Assembly: GCF_000212695.1 (NCBI RefSeq)
Contig: NC_015514.1
Location: forward strand, 1,240,001 to 1,304,000
Source: Cellulomonas fimi ATCC 484
GTDB lineage: Bacteria > Actinomycetota > Actinomycetes > Actinomycetales > Cellulomonadaceae
Direction of reading: 5' to 3'
Length of the DNA: 64,000 bases
Part shown: one piece after another, positions 10,288-18,466 of the stretch
Layout of the letters: every line of letters starts with the position of its first letter
Position numbering within the stretch: the stretch's first letter is position 1
Notes under the pieces: generated by a model
What the model was told of the DNA's origin: nothing
What the model saw: only the letters and a program-made list of their open reading frames with translations
Database searches by the model: none
Translations under genes and position numbers: made by a program

Positions 10288-11214
10288 TCAGCCGGCGTCG
10301 CCCCACCGCTCGACCAGCGCGTCCAGCTCGGCGACGTGCGCGTCGACGAACGCCTGGTCGTGCGCGTCCTGCAGACGACGCTCGACCGCCGTGAACCCCG
10401 ACGACTCGCGGCAGGTCAGGTCGGCGACGGCCACCTCGACCTCGAGGTGCTGCAGCTCGTCGCGGGGCATCCCCGACGCCTGCGCGTCGACCACGAGCTG
10501 CCGCGCCGCGGCCGGCGTCGCCGCCTCGAGGCCCGCCGCCGTCGCGCATGCCGCCCACGCGGCGACCGCCTCCGCGCCCTCGGGGCTCGCCGCCAGGTCC
10601 AGCGGCGCGGCCGCGTACGCCTCGAGCAGCGCCACCCGGTCGGGGTCGTCCCACGGCAGCGCCGCCGCCGCGACCTGGTGCTCCGCCTCACCCTCGCAGC
10701 CGCGGACCTGCCAGCCGCCCTCGGCCTGCGCGCCGGCGCCCTCGCGCGCGATCGACCACGCCGTCGACTCCGCCTCGGACAGGCGCCCGACCGCGGCCGT
10801 GTTCGGGTCGGGGCCCGGCACGCCGACGGCCGCGTCGATCGCCTCGACGTGCGTCGAGACGCCGTAGCCGAACTCCCGGGCCCACGGCAGCGTGCCGTAC
10901 CCGGGGAGCACCTCGACCGACGCAGGACGGTAGGGCACGGGTGCGTAGTCGAACCCCTGCTCCGTCATGCAGCGCTCGACGAGGCTCTGCTCCAGCTCGT
11001 AGCGGTCGCGGTCGGGGTCGCCGAGCGTGCCCGTGCGGGCCCAGTAGGCGTCGAGCGGGTTCGAGGGCGCGGGGGCCGCCGACTGCGCGGGCGCGTCCGC
11101 ACCCCCCGCGCCGTTCGCGCACGCCCCGACGAGGGCGAGGGAGGCGACGGCGGTCAGCGCCGCGAGAACCGGGCGAAGCGGGCGGGAAGCGGAGGAAGAG
11201 GACGAAGGAGGCAC
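10288..11214 (-). CDS. Cys-rich lipoprotein of unknown function (cassette B)
   Basis: About 308 residues from the GTG at 11214; GTG at 11241 and at 11265 are also in frame and no start has a good ribosome site. The signal peptide ends in lipobox LVGAC. After it come Cys in CMTEQGFDY, GCEGEAEH, WAACATAAGL and TCRESSGF, the same four contexts as in the cassette A lipoprotein, and both end with a helix of the form E/D-x-H-x-AELDA-x-VE. It lies 157 bp upstream of its adaptor gene, a larger gap than in cassette A. Function unknown. Confidence 0.82.
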   Translation of the reverse strand: MPPSSSSSASRPLRPVLAALTAVASLALVGACANGAGGADAPAQSAAPAPSNPLDAYWARTGTLGDPDRDRYELEQSLVERCMTEQGFDYAPVPYRPASVEVLPGYGTLPWAREFGYGVSTHVEAIDAAVGVPGPDPNTAAVGRLSEAESTAWSIAREGAGAQAEGGWQVRGCEGEAEHQVAAAALPWDDPDRVALLEAYAAAPLDLAASPEGAEAVAAWAACATAAGLEAATPAAARQLVVDAQASGMPRDELQHLEVEVAVADLTCRESSGFTAVERRLQDAHDQAFVDAHVAELDALVERWGDAG

Positions 11215-11315
11215 GGGGGTGGAGGGTAGGCGATCGTTCACCCGTCCGGCGCATCCGTCCGTCACCGAGACGGCTGACCCGTGTCACCCGCTCGCGCACC
11301 GGAGCGCGGCGGCCG

Positions 11316-12542
11316 TCAGCGGGCGGCAGCCCCCGGCAGCACCACCGCGAACGCCGGGGCACGCAGGTCCTGGGCCGCGAACGCGCCCGCGACCGCCGCG
11401 GCGACGTCGTCGACCCGGTCGTGCTCGACCAACGCGATCGCCGAGCCGCCGAACCCGCCGCCGGTCATCCGCGCGCCGAGCGCACCCGCGGCGCGGGCGG
11501 CCTCGACCGCCACGTCGAGCTCGCGGCACGACACCTCGTAGTCGTCCCGCAGCGACGTGTGCGACGCGTCCATCAGCGGCCCGACCTCGCGCAGACGCCC
11601 CGCGTCGAGCAGCGCCACGAACTCCTCGACGCGCGCGATCTCGCCGACCACGTGCCGCACCCGGCGCACCTGGACCGCGCCCTCGTCGGACCCGTCGTCG
11701 AGCGTCGCGAGCGCCGCCTCCAGCCCGGACGGGGCGATCTCGCGCAGCGTCGGCACCCCGAGCCGGGCCGCCGCCGCCTCGCACGCGGCGCGCCGTGCGG
11801 CGTACTGGCCGTCGACGAGCGCGTGCTCCGCGCGGGTGTCCACCACGAGCAGCGCGAGCCCGTCCGCCGACAGGTCGAACGGCACCTGCCGCACCGAGCC
11901 GTCCCGGCAGTCGAGGAGCAGCGCATGCCCCTCGCGGGCGCGCAGCGACGCCGACTGGTCCATGCCGCCCGTCGGGGCGCCGGCGATCTCGTTCTCGGCA
12001 CGCACGCACGCCGCGGCGAGGCGCGCGCGGCCCGCGTCGTCCGGGTCGCCGCCGGGGCCCGCCAGGCCCAGGCCGGAGGTCGCGTCGAGCGCCACGGCCA
12101 CGGCGGACTCGAGCGCCGCCGACGAGGACAGGCCCGCGCCGAACGGCACGCACGAGTCGACCGCGACGTCGAACCCGCCGACCGCGTGCCCGTCCTCGCG
12201 CAGCGCCCACGCGACGCCCGCGACGTAGGAGGGCCACCCCTCGACCGTGCCGGGGGCGACGTCGGCGAGCGCGACCTGGCGGAGCCGGCCCGCGTCCTGC
12301 GCCGACGTCAGGCGGACCGAGCCGTCCTCGCGGCGGCGCAGCGCGACGTAGGTGCGGTGCGGGAGGGCGACCGGCAGGCACAGGCCGCCGTTGTAGTCGG
12401 TGTGCTCACCGATGAGGTTGACGCGCCCCGGGGCCGACCAGGTGCCGTCGGGCTCCTCGCCGAACCGCTCGACGAACAGCGCACGCGCCCGCGCGGCACC
12501 GTCCGGCGCCGACCACGCCTCGAGCCACTGCGGGGCGCTCAC
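11316..12542 (-). CDS. galK: Galactokinase
   Basis: 408 residues, normal length for GalK. It phosphorylates galactose to galactose-1-phosphate with ATP, the first step of the Leloir pathway. The galactokinase signature GRVNLIGEHTDYNGG, the GHMP ATP loop PFGAGLSSSAALE and the C-terminal motif GGGFGGSAIAL are all present. The GTG at 12542 overlaps the galT stop by 4 bp, so kinase and uridylyltransferase are co-translated. The gene is last in the DeoR-galT-galK operon; no galE is nearby. Confidence 0.97.
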   Translation of the reverse strand: MSAPQWLEAWSAPDGAARARALFVERFGEEPDGTWSAPGRVNLIGEHTDYNGGLCLPVALPHRTYVALRRREDGSVRLTSAQDAGRLRQVALADVAPGTVEGWPSYVAGVAWALREDGHAVGGFDVAVDSCVPFGAGLSSSAALESAVAVALDATSGLGLAGPGGDPDDAGRARLAAACVRAENEIAGAPTGGMDQSASLRAREGHALLLDCRDGSVRQVPFDLSADGLALLVVDTRAEHALVDGQYAARRAACEAAAARLGVPTLREIAPSGLEAALATLDDGSDEGAVQVRRVRHVVGEIARVEEFVALLDAGRLREVGPLMDASHTSLRDDYEVSCRELDVAVEAARAAGALGARMTGGGFGGSAIALVEHDRVDDVAAAVAGAFAAQDLRAPAFAVVLPGAAAR

Positions 12543-13726
12543 GCGAGGTCCTGCAGACGCGCCGCGATGCGCTCGGGCGTGGTGTCGTTGACCCATGCGC
12601 CCAGCCCGGACTCGATGCCCGCGAGGTACTTGAGCTTGCCCGGTGCGCGCAGCACCGAGAACACCTGCAGGAACAACCGCGACACCTCGCGTCCCTCGTG
12701 CGTGGGCGCCTGGTGCCACCCCGCGATGTACGGCAGCGGGATCGCCGACTCGTCGTCGACGAAGAACAGGTCGAGCCGGCGCAGCAGCTCGAGGTAGACG
12801 TGCGCGAGGTCCTCGCGCTCGTCGTCGGTCAGCGCCGGCAGGTCGGGGACGTCACGGCGCGGTGCGAGGTGCACCTCGACAGGCCAGCGGGCCGCGAACG
12901 GCACGTACGCGACCCAGTGCTCCGACTCGAGCACCACGCGCGTGCCCGCGCGCAGCTCGGCGTCGAGCAGGTCGCGGCCCAGCAGGCGGCCCGTGCGTGC
13001 GTGGTGCTCGGTCGCACGCGCGACCATCGCGTCGGTGCGCGGCGCGAGGTACGGCAGCGCGTAGATCTGCCCGTGCGGGTGGTGCAGCGTGACGCCGATC
13101 TCCTTGCCACGGTTCTCGAACACGAACACCTGCTCGATGCCGGGCAGCGCGCCGAGCTCCTGCGTCCGGTCGGCCCAGGCCTCGATGATCGTGCGCATGC
13201 GGCGCGGACCCACGGTGCGCAGCGACGCGGTCGCGTCCGACGAGAAGCACACGACCTCGCAGCGCCCGGCCGCGGGGCGACGGACCCACACGTCCTCGCC
13301 GTCGACGGCCGTCGGCTCGTCGATCACGCCCGGCACGGCGAGCAGCGACGGGAAGCGGTTCTCGAACACGACGACGTCGTAGCCGGTGTCGGGGATCTCG
13401 CCGTCCTGGTACTCCGCGCCCGGGCGCGCGGGGGCGAGCGGGTTGGCGTCGGCCGGCGGCAGGAACGTGCGGTTCATCCGGTGCGCGGCGACGGCGACCC
13501 AGTCCCCGGTGAGCGGGTCGCGGCGCAGCTCGGGGCCCGTGACCGGGTGCGCGGTCCCGTGCTCGTCGAGGACAGGGGCGAACCGGTCGGGCAGCGGGCG
13601 CGGGTCGTCCAGGCGGCGCGTCGCGGCGCCCGAGACGTACGGCTCGCTGTCGTCGAAGTAGATGAGGTCGCGGCCGTCGGCGAGCCGGGTCGTCGTCTTG
13701 CGCACGGGCGGGGGAGCGGTGGTCAC
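12539..13726 (-). CDS. galT: Galactose-1-phosphate uridylyltransferase
   Basis: 395 residues. It exchanges UMP between UDP-glucose and galactose-1-phosphate in the Leloir pathway. The active-site HPH is seen in LHHPHGQIYALPY, with N-terminal GDWVAVAAHRMNR and ENRFPSL segments typical of GalT. The GTG at 13726 overlaps the DeoR stop (GTGA). Co-transcribed with its regulator and with galK. Confidence 0.96.
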   Translation of the reverse strand: MTTAPPPVRKTTTRLADGRDLIYFDDSEPYVSGAATRRLDDPRPLPDRFAPVLDEHGTAHPVTGPELRRDPLTGDWVAVAAHRMNRTFLPPADANPLAPARPGAEYQDGEIPDTGYDVVVFENRFPSLLAVPGVIDEPTAVDGEDVWVRRPAAGRCEVVCFSSDATASLRTVGPRRMRTIIEAWADRTQELGALPGIEQVFVFENRGKEIGVTLHHPHGQIYALPYLAPRTDAMVARATEHHARTGRLLGRDLLDAELRAGTRVVLESEHWVAYVPFAARWPVEVHLAPRRDVPDLPALTDDEREDLAHVYLELLRRLDLFFVDDESAIPLPYIAGWHQAPTHEGREVSRLFLQVFSVLRAPGKLKYLAGIESGLGAWVNDTTPERIAARLQDLA

Positions 13727-14577
13727 GGACGGCCTCCGGTGGGCTGCTGCGGGGTGGGTGGGGCGGGTGCTGCGGGGGCGCCGGCCGGTGCCGGCACGAG
13801 CTGGACGCGGGTGCCGTGCGCGGCGACGGCGGTCCGGGCGTCGGCGGGCAGGCCGTCGTCGCTCAGCAGGACGTCGACCTCGTCGAGCGTCGCGATCCGG
13901 GCCAGGCCGGTGACCCCCCACTTGGAGTGGTCGGCGACGACGGTGGTCGCGGCGGCGCACGCGATGAGCGCACGGTTGGTCGCGGCCTCGGCGAGGTTGG
14001 GCGTGGTGAGGCCGTCCGCGTCCAGGCCGTGCACGCCGAGGTACGCACGGTCGACGCGCAGGTGTGCGAGAGCCGTGTCGGCGACGGGACCGACGAGCGC
14101 GTCGGACGGCGTGCGGACGCCGCCGGTGAGGATGACCTCGAGCCGGTCGGCGCCGGGGGCGGCGTGGTGCAGGACGTCGGCCGCGCCGACCGAGTTGGTG
14201 ACGACCGTGAGCGGGCGCAGCGCGGGCGCAGCCGCGAGGAGCTCGGCGAGCAGGTGGGTCGTCGTGCCCGCGGACAGCGCGATGGCCTGCCCCGGCTCGA
14301 CCGAGGCGAGCGCGGCCTGCGCGATCGCGTGCTTCTCCCGCTGCGCCCACGCCCGCTTGGCCTCGAAGCCGGGCTCGTCGGTGGGGCGGCCGCCCGCGTC
14401 GGGGGCGACCGCGCCCCCGTGCACGCGGCGGACGAGGCCCGCGCGGGCGAGCTCGGCGATGTCGCGCCGGACGGTCATGTCGGAGACGTCGAGCGCGGTC
14501 ACGAGGTCCGCGACGCGCGCAGCCCCGTGCGCCCGCACGACGCCGAGGATGTGCTCCTGCCGCTGGCTCGCCAACAC
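13723..14577 (-). CDS. DeoR-family transcriptional regulator of the gal operon
   Basis: 284 residues. An N-terminal DeoR HTH (RVADLVTALDVSDMTVRRDIAELA) is followed by a sugar-phosphate-sensing domain with the DeoRC pattern (ALSAGTTTHLLAELL, then ILTGGV and DRAYLGVHGLD). It probably represses galT-galK and itself and responds to a galactose-derived phosphate. The GTG at 14577 is preferred over one six codons upstream because a -10-like GATGAT ends 6 nt before it, suggesting a leaderless mRNA. Confidence 0.88.
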   Translation of the reverse strand: MLASQRQEHILGVVRAHGAARVADLVTALDVSDMTVRRDIAELARAGLVRRVHGGAVAPDAGGRPTDEPGFEAKRAWAQREKHAIAQAALASVEPGQAIALSAGTTTHLLAELLAAAPALRPLTVVTNSVGAADVLHHAAPGADRLEVILTGGVRTPSDALVGPVADTALAHLRVDRAYLGVHGLDADGLTTPNLAEAATNRALIACAAATTVVADHSKWGVTGLARIATLDEVDVLLSDDGLPADARTAVAAHGTRVQLVPAPAGAPAAPAPPTPQQPTGGRP

Positions 14578-14583
14578 CCCGAC

Positions 14584-14611
14584 ATCATCACACACAACCG
14601 AACAACTTCAA
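14584..14611 (-). promoter_or_regulatory. Promoter of the deoR-galT-galK operon
   Basis: Reading the minus strand, TTGAAG (14611-14606), a 16-bp spacer and GATGAT (14589-14584) are followed 6 nt later by the GTG start, so transcription would begin at or next to the start codon. The spacer and -35 contain T/G-rich repeats (GTTTG, GTTG, GTTG) that could be bound by the DeoR-family regulator. Confidence 0.6.
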
Positions 14612-14639
14612 ACACAGACGCCCGGACGGCGTCGCCCGG

Positions 14640-15791
14640 TCAGCCGGCGGGCGTGAGCCCCAGCGACCGTCCCGCGAGGTTGCGCCGCCGCGCCGCCAGC
14701 GAGCGTGCGACCTCCCGCAGCGCGACCGCCGCAGGGGACTGCGGGTGGGACAGCACCACCGGCGTCCCGCCGTCGCCCGCCTCGCGCAGCGACACGTCGA
14801 GCGGCACCTGCCCCAGCAGGGGCACGTCGCCGCCCGTGAGCTGCGCGAGGTTCGCCGCGACGCGCTCGCCGCCGCCCGACCCGAAGATCTCCAGCCGCGA
14901 GCCGTCGGGCTGCGCGAGCCACGACATGTTCTCCACGACCCCGACGACGTGCTGGCGCGTCTGCACGGCGACCGCCCCCGCGCGCTCCGCGACCTCCGCC
15001 GCCGCGGCCTGCGGCGTCGTGACCACGACGATCTCCGAGCCGGGCAGCAGCTGCGCGACCGAGATCGCGATGTCGCCCGTCCCGGGCGGGAGGTCCAGCA
15101 GCAGCACGTCCAGGTCGCCCCAGAACACGTCCGCGAGGAACTGCTGCAGCGCGCGGTGCAGCATCGGGCCGCGCCACACCACCGGCTGGCCGGGCGGCAC
15201 GAACATCCCGATCGACACGACCTTCACGTCGTGCGCGACCGGCGGCAGCAGCATGTCGTCGACCTTCGTCGGCGGCCGCGTCACGCCCAGCATGCGGGGG
15301 ATCGAGAAGCCGTAGATGTCTGCGTCGACCACGCCGACCCGCAGGCCGTCCGCCGCCATCGCGACCGCGAGGTTCGCCGTCACCGACGACTTGCCGACCC
15401 CGCCCTTGCCCGACGCGATCGCGAGCACCTTCGTCAGGGACGTGGGCTTCGCGAACGGGATCTCCGGCTCGGCGTCCGTGCCGCGCAGCATCCGGCGCAG
15501 CTCCTGACGCTGCTCCGCCGTCATGACCCCCAGGTCGACCGCGACCTCCGCGACACCCTCGACCGACGCGACCGCCGCCGTCACGTCCCGCGTGAGCGTG
15601 TCCTTGAGCGGGCAGCCGGGCGTCGTCAGGTCGAGGCCCACGCGCACCGCGGCGCCCGCCGGCGTCTCGCGCAGGTCGACCGAGCGGACCATGCCGAGGT
15701 CCGTGATCGGGCGCCGGATCTCCGGGTCGAGCACCGTCGCCAGCGCGGTGCGGACGGCCGAGTCCAGGGGCGTCAGGTCGGGCTGGGGCAT
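14640..15791 (-). CDS. mrp: Mrp/NBP35-family ATP-binding protein (iron-sulfur carrier)
   Basis: 383 residues. An N-terminal MIP18/DUF59 domain (about 1-95: LDPEIRRPITDLGMV, TTPGCPLK) is fused to a deviant Walker A P-loop ATPase (GKGGVGKSS, about residue 127). Such proteins carry or transfer Fe-S clusters. The CxxC that binds the bridging cluster in many Mrp proteins is absent here (ENMSWLAQPDGSRLEIFG), as I also recall for the mycobacterial protein; Cys in TTPGCPLK remains. A TACGAT hexamer ends 6 nt before the ATG, suggesting a leaderless transcript. Confidence 0.93.
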   Translation of the reverse strand: MPQPDLTPLDSAVRTALATVLDPEIRRPITDLGMVRSVDLRETPAGAAVRVGLDLTTPGCPLKDTLTRDVTAAVASVEGVAEVAVDLGVMTAEQRQELRRMLRGTDAEPEIPFAKPTSLTKVLAIASGKGGVGKSSVTANLAVAMAADGLRVGVVDADIYGFSIPRMLGVTRPPTKVDDMLLPPVAHDVKVVSIGMFVPPGQPVVWRGPMLHRALQQFLADVFWGDLDVLLLDLPPGTGDIAISVAQLLPGSEIVVVTTPQAAAAEVAERAGAVAVQTRQHVVGVVENMSWLAQPDGSRLEIFGSGGGERVAANLAQLTGGDVPLLGQVPLDVSLREAGDGGTPVVLSHPQSPAAVALREVARSLAARRRNLAGRSLGLTPAG

Positions 15792-15863
15792 GCCCTCATC
15801 GTAGGTGGCGGGCCGGGTCGCTCCGGGACCAGGGTCCCGTGGCCGGGCGCGGGCGGGTCTGCG

Positions 15864-16442
15864 TCACGCCGTGGCGTCGCCGTCCCGGTCGCGTCCCTCC
15901 CGCTCGCGTCCCTCCCGCTCGCGTTCCTCCCGCTCGCGTTCCTCCCGCTCGCGCTCCTCCCGCTCGGCCTCGCGCTCCTCGGCGAGCTCCTCCAGCAGGT
16001 TGCGCAGCTCGGAACGGACGAAGTCGCGCGTCGCCACCTCGGACAGCGCGATGCGCAGCGCCGCCATCTCCCGGGCGAGGAACTCGGTGTCGGCGAGGTT
16101 CCGCTCGGCGCGCTGGCGGTCCTGCTCGGCCTGCACGCGGTCGCGGTCCGTCTGCCGGTTCTGCGCGAGCAGGATGAGCGGCGCGGCGTAGGACGCCTGC
16201 AGCGACAGCATGAGCGTCAGCGCGGTGAAGCCGTTGCTGGCCTTGTCGAACCGCGCCACCGGCGAGAACGTGTTCCACGCGATCCAGACGATGCAGAACA
16301 GCGTGAGCCAGATGATGAACCGCGGCGTGCCGAGGAACCGCGCGATCGACTCCGACCACTGCCCCTGCCGGTCGGCGTCCACGCGCGGGCGTGGCAGCAG
16401 CACCCGCCGCGTCTCGCGCGGCTGGTCGAGCCGCTCAGCCAC
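15864..16442 (-). CDS. DUF1003 family membrane protein
   Basis: 192 residues. Two membrane helices (about 43-60 and 75-95) with the DUF1003 pattern: FIIWLTLFCIVWIAWN, then a loop, then FTALTLMLSLQASYAAPLILLAQNRQ. A long charged coiled coil follows, ending in a Glu/Arg repeat tail encoded by 15-bp tandem repeats. The GTG start overlaps the MgtE-N/CBS gene end by 8 bp, so the two are coupled. Function of DUF1003 is not known. Confidence 0.88.
   Translation of the reverse strand: MAERLDQPRETRRVLLPRPRVDADRQGQWSESIARFLGTPRFIIWLTLFCIVWIAWNTFSPVARFDKASNGFTALTLMLSLQASYAAPLILLAQNRQTDRDRVQAEQDRQRAERNLADTEFLAREMAALRIALSEVATRDFVRSELRNLLEELAEEREAEREEREREEREREEREREGREREGRDRDGDATA
15886..15960. repeat. 15-bp tandem repeat, five units
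   Basis: Five in-frame units of 15 bp, consensus CGCTCGCGTtCCTCC on the plus strand with single-base differences, encode the Glu/Arg (REERE) tail of the DUF1003 protein on the minus strand. Unit length in a multiple of three means copy-number change would keep the frame. Confidence 0.9.
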
Positions 16443-17748
16443 GACCGCCCCCGACCGTCCCCGTCGTGCGGGTCGCGGGCACCGACGGGAGGGTCGGCTC
16501 CTCGTCGGTCTCGCGCCAGTCCTCGGGCAGCAGGTGGTCGAGCACGTCGTCCACCGACACCGCGCCGAGCAGGCGCTTGTCCTCGTCGACGACGGGCAGC
16601 GCGAGCAGGTTGTACGTCGCGAGCTGGCGGGTCACGGACATGAGCGGTGCGTCCACGGGGATCGCCTCGACGTCCGTGTCGACGATCGAGCCGATCGCCT
16701 CGTGCGGGGGCTCGCGGAGCATGCGCTGCAGGTGCACGACGCCGATGAACCGGCCCGTCGGCGTCTCGAGCGGGGGACGCGCGACGAACACCATCGACGC
16801 GAGCGCGGGCGCCAGGTCCTGCCGGCGCACGTGGGCCAGCGCGGCCGCGATCGACGTCTCCGGGCCGAGGATCACGGGCTCGGTCGTCATGAGACCGCCC
16901 GCGGTGTTGTCCTCGTACGCGAGCAGCCGCCGGACGTCCTTCGCCTCCTCGGGCTCCATGAGCCCCAGGAGCTCGGCGGCCTGGTCGTCGGGCAGCTCGC
17001 CCAGCAGGTCCGCCGCGTCGTCGGGCTGCATCGCCTCGAGCACGTCGGCCGCGCGGTTGAGCGCGAGACCCTGCAGGATCGCGACCTGGTCGTCCTCGGG
17101 CAGCTCCTCCAGGACGTCGGCGAGCCGCTCGTTGTCGAGCGCCGACGCGACCTCGAGGCGGCGCGTGCGGCCCAGGTCGTGCAGCACGTCCGCGAGGTCC
17201 GCGGCCTTGAGGTCCTCGTACTGCGCGAGCAGCAGCTCGGCGCCCTGCGCGGCGGTCGAGGTGCGGCCCAGCGCGACGACCGCGTCGACCGGGACGAGCA
17301 GCGTCTCCCCGCGGCGGTGCAGCAGCCCCGACTTGCCCGGGCGGCGGCGCCGGACGAACAGCTTGGTGACGAGCCAGTCGCCGCCGCGCTGCAGCTCGAT
17401 CGCGACGTCCTCGACCGTCGCCTGACCGGAGCCGTCCGCGAGCTCGACGGGGCGGTCCAGCAGCTCGCCCACGACGAGCGTCTCGGTCGAGCGCTGCTCG
17501 AACCGGCGCATGTTCACGAGCCCCGTCGAGATGACCTGGCCCGCGTCGACCGACGTCACACGCGTGAGCGGCAGGAACACCCGCCGCCTGCCCGGCACCT
17601 CGACCACGAGCCCCACGGCGCGCGGCGGGCCCTTGGGGCGCACGAGCACGACGACGTCGCGCACCCGCCCGACCTCGTCACCGATCGGGTCGAAGACGGT
17701 GGTGCCGGCGAGGCGCGCGACGAACACCCTGGTCCCGACGCTGCTCAC
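16435..17748 (-). CDS. Soluble MgtE N-domain plus CBS pair protein
   Basis: 437 residues. The N-terminal ~190 residues look like two PRC-barrel-like beta domains (VFDPIGDEVGRVRDVVVLV...). About 195-290 is an MgtE intracellular N domain of superhelical repeats (LADVLEELPEDDQVAILQGL), and about 295-415 is a CBS pair. In Mg2+ channels these parts sense Mg2+ and gate the pore, but the membrane domain of MgtE is missing. The overlapping gene encodes a DUF1003 membrane protein, a possible partner. TAGGCT ends 7 nt before the GTG, so the mRNA may be leaderless. Confidence 0.88.
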   Translation of the reverse strand: MSSVGTRVFVARLAGTTVFDPIGDEVGRVRDVVVLVRPKGPPRAVGLVVEVPGRRRVFLPLTRVTSVDAGQVISTGLVNMRRFEQRSTETLVVGELLDRPVELADGSGQATVEDVAIELQRGGDWLVTKLFVRRRRPGKSGLLHRRGETLLVPVDAVVALGRTSTAAQGAELLLAQYEDLKAADLADVLHDLGRTRRLEVASALDNERLADVLEELPEDDQVAILQGLALNRAADVLEAMQPDDAADLLGELPDDQAAELLGLMEPEEAKDVRRLLAYEDNTAGGLMTTEPVILGPETSIAAALAHVRRQDLAPALASMVFVARPPLETPTGRFIGVVHLQRMLREPPHEAIGSIVDTDVEAIPVDAPLMSVTRQLATYNLLALPVVDEDKRLLGAVSVDDVLDHLLPEDWRETDEEPTLPSVPATRTTGTVGGGRG

Positions 17749-17820
17749 GGCGGCCAGCCTAACCGCGCCCGGCCGCGACGGCTGGTGGCACCCGCGCGCG
17801 GCGTGCGGGAGGATCGCCGC

Positions 17821-18453
17821 ATGTCGTTCACGGGCCCGCGCGTCCCCCGCACCCCCACGCCGCCGCAGGGCGAGACGGTCGCGTCGTACGCGACGTACCT
17901 GGAGGCGCAGCGGGCGGTGGACCACCTGGCCGACAAGGCGTTCGCGGTGCAGCTCGTGACGATCGTCGGCACCGACCTGCGGATGGTCGAGCGCGTCACC
18001 GGCCGGCTGTCCTACCCGCGCGTCGCGCTCGGCGGCTTCATGTCCGGCGCGTGGTTCGGCCTCTTCGTCGGCCTGCTGCTCAGCCTGTTCGCCCCGCCGG
18101 GGTCGAGCAGCCCGTTCGTGCCCGCGATCCTCATCGGCGGGGCGTTCGGCCTGCTCTTCTCGGTCATCACGTACTCGTTCTCGCGCGGGCGGCGGGACTT
18201 CACGTCGTCGAGCCAGATCGTCGCCTCGTCCTACGCGGTGCTCTGCCAGACCGAGCAGGCGCACAAGGCGCGCGAGCTCCTGCGCGAGATCGGCGGCGTG
18301 CAGTCGGGGTGGCCCGCGCGGCCCACGGTCACGCCGCCCACGCCCGGTCCGGCGCCCGCGCCGGGAGCCGACGGCGGTCCCGCCCAGCCGCCGGCGCGCC
18401 CCGACGTGCCGCAGCCGCCGGCACCCCCCGCGGGGGACGCCGGCGGCCGCTGA
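17821..18453 (+). CDS. YflT-like general stress membrane protein
   Basis: 210 residues. The N-terminal part (ASYATYLEAQRAVDHLADKAF) matches the general stress protein 17M-like domain, followed by two membrane helices (about 74-95 and 101-120) and a Pro/Ala-rich tail of about 45 residues. Start ATG is preceded by GGGAGG. It is divergent from the MgtE-N/CBS gene and ends 13 bp from the convergent aminopeptidase P gene. Biochemical role is unknown. Confidence 0.82.
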   Translation: MSFTGPRVPRTPTPPQGETVASYATYLEAQRAVDHLADKAFAVQLVTIVGTDLRMVERVTGRLSYPRVALGGFMSGAWFGLFVGLLLSLFAPPGSSSPFVPAILIGGAFGLLFSVITYSFSRGRRDFTSSSQIVASSYAVLCQTEQAHKARELLREIGGVQSGWPARPTVTPPTPGPAPAPGADGGPAQPPARPDVPQPPAPPAGDAGGR

Positions 18454-18466
18454 GACCGGTCGGGCG

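Noticed and set aside
11316..14577. Incomplete Leloir pathway as evidence of gene loss
   Set aside because: galE and a galactose transporter are often encoded elsewhere in actinobacterial genomes, so their absence here means little.
15796..16359. 187-codon minus-strand frame with TGGTR/AGG repeats overlapping the DUF1003 gene
   Set aside because: It is the alternative-frame reading of the 15-bp repeats; the DUF1003 frame has membrane helices and family similarity.
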